A DNA stretch of 64,000 bases from Echinococcus granulosus (taxonomy: Eukaryota > Platyhelminthes > Cestoda > Cyclophyllidea > Taeniidae): positions 973,201 through 1,037,200 of the forward strand of contig NW_020170404.1 in NCBI RefSeq assembly GCF_000524195.1. Direction: 5' to 3'. Positions 55,187 through 64,000 of this stretch are shown here, piece after piece. A program made the translations under genes and the position numbers. Each line of letters starts with the position of its first letter. The first letter of the stretch is position 1. The notes under the pieces were generated by a model. That model was not told the origin of the DNA. It made no database searches and saw only the letters and a list, made by a program, of their open reading frames with translations.

Positions 55187-58100
55187 CTACTCAGCCATCG
55201 CCATGAGTTCATTGAAGGAGACGGGATGCCAACCGGAATCATACGAATTGAAGCAGAAGGCGACATTGCGGTCGAAAAAGACCTGCTGTGCCTCTAGACG
55301 GTACACTTGTTTGCCCTCGTGGAAGCGATTTGCAATGGGAAGGAAGAGGAAGCCTCTCTGAGCTGCCGTCTGTTCCACCTGTTCCCTCAAATTCGTCGGT
55401 GGAAGTTGTGGTAGAGGCACGAACGGTGGACGACGTGCAGTACCACTGTTGGGAGGCCCCGAGGCCAGCTGGGAATTCGGTGCTCTTCCGTACGACAAGG
55501 CCTCCTGAAATGGCAATACAATGAGCGTGTTCAGGGCGGCCACATAAACCCGTAGTAAAGAACATGAAAGACACTAACCGGAGTTATTCCACGCATCGCA
55601 CATTCCATGAAGTTGAGGGCCTTCGTGAGCGCGTCCTTGATACTTGGATAATCCATCAACTCGGGGGGGATTTGACCCTTCCAACCCGAGTACCAGGCGC
55701 CGATTTCGCTAAAAATCTGGCCGGTGGAGGGAGCGTGACGATTGCGCGAATCCACAGCTTGGGTGAGCCACTCGGAGAGACAATGGAGCCAGCGTGGCAG
55801 GAAGAAGCGCTCGAGGAGGTCGGCTATTACTGCTGGGTCGACAATTTCCAGCCAACGCATCACCCAGTTCCAGGGCTCCATATTCTGGTCCGCAGGATTT
55901 ATCTGGTGACGAAAGACGCAACAGCTAAAAGTTCCCACCCCTTTAAGTATCAGGTTCAGGAGTCGACGTCTCTGCATAACTTGAGCGGGTAAAATTACCT
56001 TTGCTTACTGCCCTAGCACAAAACGGACCATATTTGCGTATGTGTTACGAAAGCCCTAGAAATTCTGTTTTGGAATCTGCTCTTTGATTGGCTCCAGGAG
56101 GACAAATAAATCTCAGATTAAAATAGGATACAACGGCTTTTTTGCACGAGAAGGATACGGTTACGGAGCGAAATTCTACACCTTCACATGGGGGGCCATT
56201 TCTGTTCCTTCAACCAAGTCATTACTGGATCTCATCCTGCACTACTATTAACAGACTACAATTAATCTTCATTAAGGAGGTGTTCTGGTAAGTCTAGCAA
56301 GGACGGGAGACCAAGGAAACAAGACTTTTTACCAGAAAAGCGAGTTCTTGATCTTTTTTACACCAGCATACGCAGACAAAGGGGTTAAATAGACAAACGG
56401 GCGCACAGCTTAGTAGGTACTAGACTGTAAACCAGCCACTACTCAGCAGCTGAATTGACTTCAGATTTCTTGACTAGCTTGTATAACGAAAGCTTGAAGA
56501 TTTTAATGCCCAAGAGAAAAATCGAGAAAGGAATGTAACAGCCGAACGAACACACTGTTGCAGGGATTCGGCGGACCATCCAAGAGGTGCACAAACAACA
56601 TCTCAGCATTCAGTGGAGGGTGAGTTAAAGAGCCCATGGTATAGGCTAGGCAAGGAGAAAAAAGAACCCGCTTGGTAATCTTCATACCACTTATGCAAAT
56701 AACCTCAAACGGTCAGTGTGCAGTAGAATAGAACTGCTGCCACGTGCATGGCACAGAACACCTCCTAGGATTACACTAGGATGCAACAAATAACGACTTA
56801 ATACACATTAAACACCACCAACAAAGGAGTTGAATAATCAAGTATCCACGAAGTGAAACAGCTCAAAAATCTGGTGTTGGTACGAACAAACCACCGTTAC
56901 CCTTCCAGCACTACCATCAATTGATATCCCTATTCATAATATCTTAGAGGTAGCAACGCACCAGTAAGAAGGTGGAAAAAGGCGGATTTGTCTGGGGAGT
57001 CTGTATAAAGATAAAGAAATAGATAAGATCTCATACTGTTGAGTAGGTTTATGCTTACACGCGCTAAATGCACAAGGAACACGGACAAAGGGATCAAGTA
57101 ACCAAGCAAACACAGCTAAATGGGTTCTGGAGAGCAAACAATTGAGGGACAACTAGTAGAGAGGGGAAAAAAGGGAGAAAACCTGCCTGGAAGGTTTGCA
57201 TGACCAGAGCCAACTTGGGCACGACATTGCGACTTAAGAAGATGGTCATTTGGGTCATAGGGATGACATTTCGCCAGGGCAGGAGAACTGAGCTGGCGGA
57301 GGCGTCAGAGGGATGCCAGTTGGTGAGGCAAAGGGCTAGTTTGTGCAACACCACCTCATGCACAGTGGCGAGGCGAGAGGCCCCACCGAACCATGGCAGC
57401 CAGGGGTGCAGCCACGTGTGGATGGGCACCGTGTCTGTCAGTGGGTTCCACGCCTCCACTGCCGTCTGAAGGTTAGAAAGAGAAGGAAGCTTAACGTTAT
57501 CACAGCCAGTGATCAATTGACAATTAGACCATAAGCCGTCGCAAACTTCACACGGGATGTGTGAGGCGTACCCGAAGACGGGGCAGCACTAGTCCATCAA
57601 GGAGGTCGTGTTGAAGAAGGTCCTCGGGCAGGAGGGATTGCCAGGCCTCGAAGACAGCGAGTAGGCGTTCGCAGTCATGCGGGTCCCACTCCATGGTGAC
57701 GCAGCGTCGCGCCGACGGTAACCAACTCGTCCGCAAGAGGATCTCAAAGGCGCCCGCATCGTCCAAGGCGCTGCGCCACTCCATCAACGCAGAGACGCCA
57801 TAGCTTGGATTCTGGTGGAGAGAAGGAAAGGGAGACACATATTTGAAGTTTGGATGAGAAGGACGTAACAAGTGTTAAAATCAAAATCCAAGGACTAGGC
57901 AACTGTTCGGGCTCTGGCAGCAAAACGGGCTATTCACAATGGAGAAGCCTGGGTGAAAATGAGTAGAGAAAAGGCACATCAAGGCCAGTGATCACAGTTG
58001 AAGTTACATCGGGTTCGCATACACATGTACACGATCATATAACAAACACAAGTGTACGTAAAATAACTTCAGATTGAATCGTAAATTTCTCCAAACAATA

Positions 58101-61100
58101 AAACATTCGAACTGTGTATAATCTACCCTATCACCGATATGTTACCCACATCTCAATTAACAGCTTCAAATTGCCATTGTTGAAGGAACGCCTGATCAGA
58201 AACTTGTATAAGCAGGGTTTAGTTTAGAGGTCAATTTCTATTATAACTCCCGTTCCTAGTAGACACAAAGAAAATACACATACAAACTCATAATGGGGGA
58301 AAACCGAGGCGTTAGACGCTAAGGAATCTGAACTAGGTGACGCTTCGAGTTGCTGGGGCAACAAAGCAGTATGAGGTGAAAAGTATCAACAGGTTCCGAC
58401 TGCGAAAAGAGAGGAAGCATAGGATTCGCGAGAGTTACCTCCGGTTCTGGTTGTTCGATCACAGTTTGCTGACTCACATACAGATATTCATACAGTAAAT
58501 ATGGGATTGTGAGATCAAGGGGACCTCGGATCTGGTCCAAGGATTGTGTAATGAAAATGCAACGACTTTGCCTACATTAATATTGAATCATTATGGCTAG
58601 GTGGTCGGAGTTAAGGGAAGAGAAAAGCATGATTTCTTGCTGAAACTTCATAAACTTCGCAGCCTTGAAAATAGAGCTGCATTTTGCTAATCCAACAGCC
58701 CAAATTTAATGATAATTGGTTGGATAGTTATAGTAAAAGCGCATTTGAATGCAAAAACACCTGAACATCAAATAACTATGTTGGTGTGTCTAAGACCAGA
58801 GTTGAAACCTTAGTACTACACTTAACACTTGTGAAACAAGATGAATTTTAGGCAATGGTCAGAAAAATGTATTTAAATACCATTGAAGACCACGCATCTC
58901 ACCGCTGCGTGCTTCAAATAGACTCAACGACAATAATACAAGCCATATCTAGTAGGCTTATATAGATTTTTAAGTTTAGAAGAGGCAAAAACACATCTGA
59001 AAACTCACAACGAGAGGTTTCCAACTGATCAGCATGCTGTCCAAAAGAGGCCGCGCCACGGCAGCAAGGAGAGCAGGCAGTTCAAAGAGATCAGCGCACT
59101 CCCGCCGAATTCGTGTGAGCCAGGAGGAACATGCCTCGGGGCTCGATCCGGTATCACCTCTTTTCAGAGCGGACTCGAATTGACTAATGAGATCTAGGGC
59201 TGCTGCCAGCTCATCTACATCGAAAGCTGCCTTTTCCACTACCTATTAAAGCAGATAAAATCCGAGTTATTCCAGCAACAAACATACCCATGGATTGGGA
59301 AAGTTAGAAGCAACAGCTCATAGGAGATAAACAAATACCAGATCAGACGGCACAGTAAGGAACAAGAGCAATTTTGCCATAAGTTACTCTAATAAATATT
59401 TTTAAAAATTCCAAGCTTTAAAGCATAGAAAATAATACTTTAGCTAGTGAAACAATAAGGGTACAGTTTCGCTATCGTAAATGATGCATGTAAATAAGGA
59501 AATGAGGAAAGGCCGCGTCTGAAAGATCACAATGACAAGCATGGAGCTAAATAAAACCATAAAACCTCACTGTAAGCAAATAGCCGTGTATTAAGCTCCG
59601 AAAATATTAAAGTTCCCTTGGTTTGTCGAATCCCTTTAAGTTTGTCTAGAGTCCAAAAAACACTAATATCAGAACGATATTTGTTTTAACTACATGGGTG
59701 AATGCCCTACTATATCACCAAGCGAGCGGTGTTAAGTTCTGCCATTATTACTGAGTGACTAGACTCGCAGCCCTTCTATACCCTTAAGCAACTTTATGGT
59801 TTAAGGTTTTCCAACTAGTTGCTAATGCGACAGAGAAGGACTGACGTTAAAAATGAAGACCACGCCCATTGAGAATTAGCGCATAGAATTCGGATGATTT
59901 GGGAGTTAAAAACAAAAACGGAAAGCAAAGCCAGACCCGACTCAGACGATCAATTTCATGTTGTAGTCCAGTAGTCCTGTCCTCCTCATAGCGGGCACCA
60001 CGATCCAGACGCCTGATCTCATCCTCAGTGGTCTTGATGACGAGGTCAATATTGTGGCAGAGCACAGGAACCTCGAAGAAGTGACCCTCAATGCGTCGCT
60101 CGCGCTTACGTGATTCTGCATCCACAACATCATCATCGGCCTCATCGACACGTCGACCGTAGCGCGAGGAGCTGGACAGAGCAGCCTCATAGCCTTCATA
60201 CACACGCTGCTCCCTCTGAGTCATATCAATCACCTTCACTTTGCTCAACTCACTACAACGAAAGAAAGGGGATAGAAAAAACAAAACCAATATGGATAGT
60301 TTCCATATGAAACTTACCTGTTCTGGATAAAAGGACCATGCGATTTGATTGCTGCAGCAGGTGTAGCCGGGCTAACACTAGCAATAAGTTCGTCGGCCGA
60401 CATATAAATGGCTTTGTGAGAGCGCTTTTCTGAGCCAGAGTCGCCGTTTACACCTGACTTTTTCTTGTACCTGGGGAGACCCGCTAAAGCAAAAACACTG
60501 CAGACAAATTGAGCCGTGCACATAAAAAGCGAGGAGACTCATTGCTGCTTACAATTATCACTCTGGCGCTCCTGAGGCAACGGAACTGGTTCATTCCCTC
60601 TGCGAGGAGCAGCAGCAGCCTCGGGTCCCATTGAACCGACTGCACCTTTTCCAGCACGCTTGACTGCCTCCACTGGGGTAACAATGCCCTGCCCAGCTTT
60701 ACCAAGGCCCTCACCAGCTTTGAAACCCATCTTCTGCAACAACTTCATCCCAATGCCTTTGGTGTGTCGTTCCCATGACCCAAAACCCTGAGTGGTAGAT
60801 GAAGACGTGAGTTTACGCGACCGAAATGACGCAGGCTTGGCAAAAACATGCTGCTTTGATGAATTTTCCTTCGCATGGGTGTCCACAGAAAATAAGCGCT
60901 TGTCCTCTTCCTCATCTGAGATTCCAACATCCAGGTCTTCTTCGTTCACCACCGATTCCAAAGTTTTGGAACCTTCCTAGAGTAAAAAGAGTGCATCAAC
61001 TGCAGTCTACGTATGTTTCTACTTAAGTAACTAAACGAAAGTCTGCAGCAACACGAAATTCTTAGCGGTATGGCATGGATAATGAGACAGCTTTGATGAA

Positions 61101-61406
61101 TGGGTATGCCCCAGTTAGGACTTTTGCCCGAGTCAAATGTCCCAAAGGAATACATTAATGATAAGATACCTTAATTCCACCACTGACAAAAGTGATGGGT
61201 CCAGAATAGTTTGAACCCTTACGCTTGCGTATGGAGGCCATGGAGCTCATGCCACTTTCTTCGGTTTCGGAGTCAGAATCCGAGGCGAAAACACCATATA
61301 TCTGCTGCTTCTTGGAAGTGAAACCACGGCGCTTGAGAGGATCAAACATATACTCATAATCCTGCTCTGAAACACCAAACCTATCCATCTCTGGCGACGA
61401 ATCCAT
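55187..61406 (-). CDS. TFIP11: TFIP11, second copy, complete
   Basis: Identical to 11150-17369. Minus-strand exons: 61170-61406, 60553-60976, 60318-60483, 59937-60252, 59009-59242, 57572-57811, 57187-57465, 55579-55902, 55187-55504; 845 residues with G-patch about 150-196. The GC-AG intron is 55903-57186. Confidence 0.94.
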
Positions 61407-64000
61407 CTCGGGCGCAAGTAAAATCGGGCAGACGTGAAAGAGCACACTGAAACAAGTAACCTATAAGAATGAACAAGCTTACAAGTCAAAAAGTGCGTTA
61501 ATTCATATTTAAATCAATAAAATGTATTTAAATGCTGTTGATTTAAGTGCAAAGACTACGTCACACACATTAGGTAAATTGTTAAAACTACCATAAGTTG
61601 GGTTTGGTTAAAACAGTATATGAATGGGTGGATTTAAACCAAATTTTTAGTTTTCTTTAAAAATTCGTTTACTTAAAGAAAAAAGTATTAACTGATTTAT
61701 GGACCAACGTAATCCACCTTTGTATTCTGTAATCGGGATCGAATAGATGAAAACGACGTAGATGCCTAAAATGTTGTAAGCTGTGGCTGCTGATTCGTTT
61801 AAAGTATCGAATTTTTAACTTTTTTTCCATTTTTGCATAGTAGATATGGAGTAGTGACGAGAATCAGCACCTTTTGTTTTGAGCCTTCCCAAAACTAGTC
61901 AGTGGAAGAGAATGATAGAGTTTGATCTCTAAACAACGTAAGAAGGGAGTGTCTTTTAGTTGAGAGATTTCAAGCGCTTTAATTTGAATGCTAATATACT
62001 AATAATTGTGTGTTTGTCGTCCTAGATGCTCAACATTATCCTCGGTCAAAAAGTAATTAACGAATATTTGGTTCCTTCAATTTCTCCTCTCCTGCGCCAT
62101 AAGATGAACAAAGAGTTACTGATAAATTGCCACAGAGTCATTTTCTAGTTGTACTAAAATTCTTTAAAGAAAGATATTGTTGACCTAATCACAAGATTTG
62201 TCGAATTATGCGACTTTTGACCCAATAAGGTGTAGCAAATCAAAAAGGTTTTGGGGAGCAGCATCAAATTAAATTTGGTTCGGCATGATGATTAAATAAC
62301 TGAAGGAAATGACAGCAGTACTACAACAGCTTCAGTGGTAAGCATGACAATGATAGCGGCATCGTCTGCACAAGCCTTGGTCCGTATAATGTAATTTCAT
62401 TTTATGTAAATGTTTACACCTGTGGGAAAGCACCAACATTAATAACTTCTTGAACCCCTTTTGTTCGTAAATTGGAGGTAACAGGACTAGTTGATGATCT
62501 GCCGTTGATATTTGACCAAGAACACAGCACTTGAATTAATATAATATTATTCGAGTTGACATTCAGCATGGAGTTCTACAAAACTCTTAAAGGCAGTCCT
62601 AGTTTTTCACTTGGTTTCTCAAAATAACACGTTTTACCAAAGAAAGCAAGTGCAACGCGGCGGTAGTTGTAGTGGACGGTAAGTCCCTAAAGCGTGCAAA
62701 TTCAAGCAACCCAAGCATAGCAAAGCTCTGGAGGTCCTAAATGGGCAACAATTCCTCCAGTATGTGGTTTTCCACCATCAAATCAGTCAGTGGGAATTTA
62801 AAATTGTTAGAAAAAATCTTTGATTTTTGTAAGAATTTGTTTTGGTCTCAAGGTCACTTAAAGCCCCGCTTCAGTTCTTCCACCAGGCAGCATGGCCTTC
62901 GTGCCATGCCAGTAGCTCTTCTGTGCTCCGACAATGTAAATTCTGCCCAAGTATTATGTCCATTTTCGTCCTCAGGGAAGTGTCGCAGCGCTACACCTTG
63001 GACCAGTCTGTTTATGGGGTTCCTAACGCGTTGGAGAGGAAACGCGGTAAAGGTGTACGTAAAGTAAATACAGCAACTGAATGGGCATCATACAGTCAAG
63101 CAAGTAACAAACAGCTTTGGGAATCCCACAAACTTCTTTTGCTTGTTATTAATTGTTTACGACAGACGCAGGTCATATGTCGCCTGCCAAGGGCGGTGAG
63201 TCAGGTAGGCGGGCGATAAGATGGACTTTGGAAGAGACAATTTCTTACCTATTGCCTTGGCTCTTTCATATTTTCAACATTGCATTCGTATAAAGATTTG
63301 GCTTGAGACCTCTTTCAGATGGTTCCCGGCTTGTAGAGCTCGCTGAAGGTGTTGACAGTTTGCCAGTTGAGTTGGTGTCATTTTCAGCCCTAGTGTTAAG
63401 AGTCATCACTAATCCTCCCGTCCGCAACAATATGCTCTTCTCTCACTCGCTAATGTTTAACATTCAACAACAGAACTCAGGGTACTTGTCCTTTAAGATC
63501 GGGTTCGCTTTCCGGTGCCACCAATGCAGCGGCCCAAGCCTTTCCTGAATATGTAGGAACAGGCTTAAACAATTTTTATGGGATTTGCAACTAAGAAGCC
63601 TTGCCTTTTTTCCTTGTACCTTCATCTCGAAGCTTTCAATGTCTAGTCGGAGCAGCACCGGATGGCAGTTCGAACTGCATCCACCTGTAAGCGTGGTGAG
63701 TGGCGTCGGCCCATAGAATCCCCCCATGCAAACACTACACCAGTCATTCTATATACAAATAAGCTATGTTTAACACAATAATTCAAAGAGGTGGATGGAA
63801 AGTACATGCGAGGATCGCAAGGCCCATCTAAAGGAGAGAAGAGGATGCATGTTTGCGGTATTGTTTGTTCAAATTCTTCGAATGGGATTAATGTGACTAG
63901 ATAACAGCTATCTCCGCTTGCCATAAAAGTATAACCACTCTTCCTTTCTGTTTAAAAATTCCCTTGCTTGGTCAAGAATTGTTCCCTTACTGATGCCCAG
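61407..64000. other. Start of repeat-rich spacer, second copy, cut by window end
   Basis: Identical to 17370-19963. Contains hairpin repeat copy C at about 62886-62997. No gene recognised. Confidence 0.6.

Overview
This is eukaryotic nuclear DNA with intron-split genes on both strands. The gene content is metazoan. Several introns are tiny (31, 34 and 37 bp) and many others are 55-81 bp, at roughly 45% GC by eye. From memory, tapeworm genomes show intron-length peaks near 36 and 73 bp, so I favour a flatworm, probably a cestode. That is inference; no species is claimed.

The dominant feature is an exact periodicity. Positions 44038-64000 repeat positions 1-19963 with an offset of 44,037 bp, and I saw no difference wherever I compared them. 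The window is therefore one 44,037-bp unit read about 1.45 times. This could be a wrapped or circularised record, a collapsed or duplicated assembly, or a very recent tandem duplication. The WDR59 gene runs through 44037/44038 with perfect splice phase, so the join is gene-consistent rather than random.

One unit holds six recognisable genes: (1) the 3' end of WDR59 (GATOR2, +, 109-3278); (2) SMARCE1/BAF57 (SWI/SNF HMG-box subunit, -, 4063-6867, 5' exon not found); (3) a single-exon CARD caspase (+, 9347-10483); (4) TFIP11 (G-patch splicing factor, -, 11150-17369, complete, 845 aa); (5) CLINT1/epsinR (ENTH clathrin adaptor, -, 23246-32145, complete, 624 aa); (6) RYBP/YAF2-like PRC1 subunit (+, 33480-35416, 5' exon missing). 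WDR59 then starts again (+, from 36083) and runs into the second copy, ending at 47315. SMARCE1, the caspase and TFIP11 recur at +44,037. Exon chains were checked by reading-frame phase; CLINT1 and TFIP11 close in phase at almost the human protein lengths.

The genes are not one pathway: they serve lysosomal nutrient sensing, chromatin, apoptosis, spliceosome disassembly, TGN/endosome traffic and Polycomb. Non-genic stretches are 6.9-9.3 kb, 17.4-23.2 kb and the long CLINT1 and WDR59 introns. They hold a dispersed hairpin-bearing repeat family (five copies per unit, all in one orientation), a second diverged repeat pair, and CA/GT tracts. I found no CRISPR array, rRNA, tRNA or intact transposase/reverse transcriptase, and no clearly new multi-gene system. 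The best leads are the hairpin repeat family, a possible trans-spliced small cistron behind TFIP11, a GC-AG intron in TFIP11, and the intronless CARD caspase.
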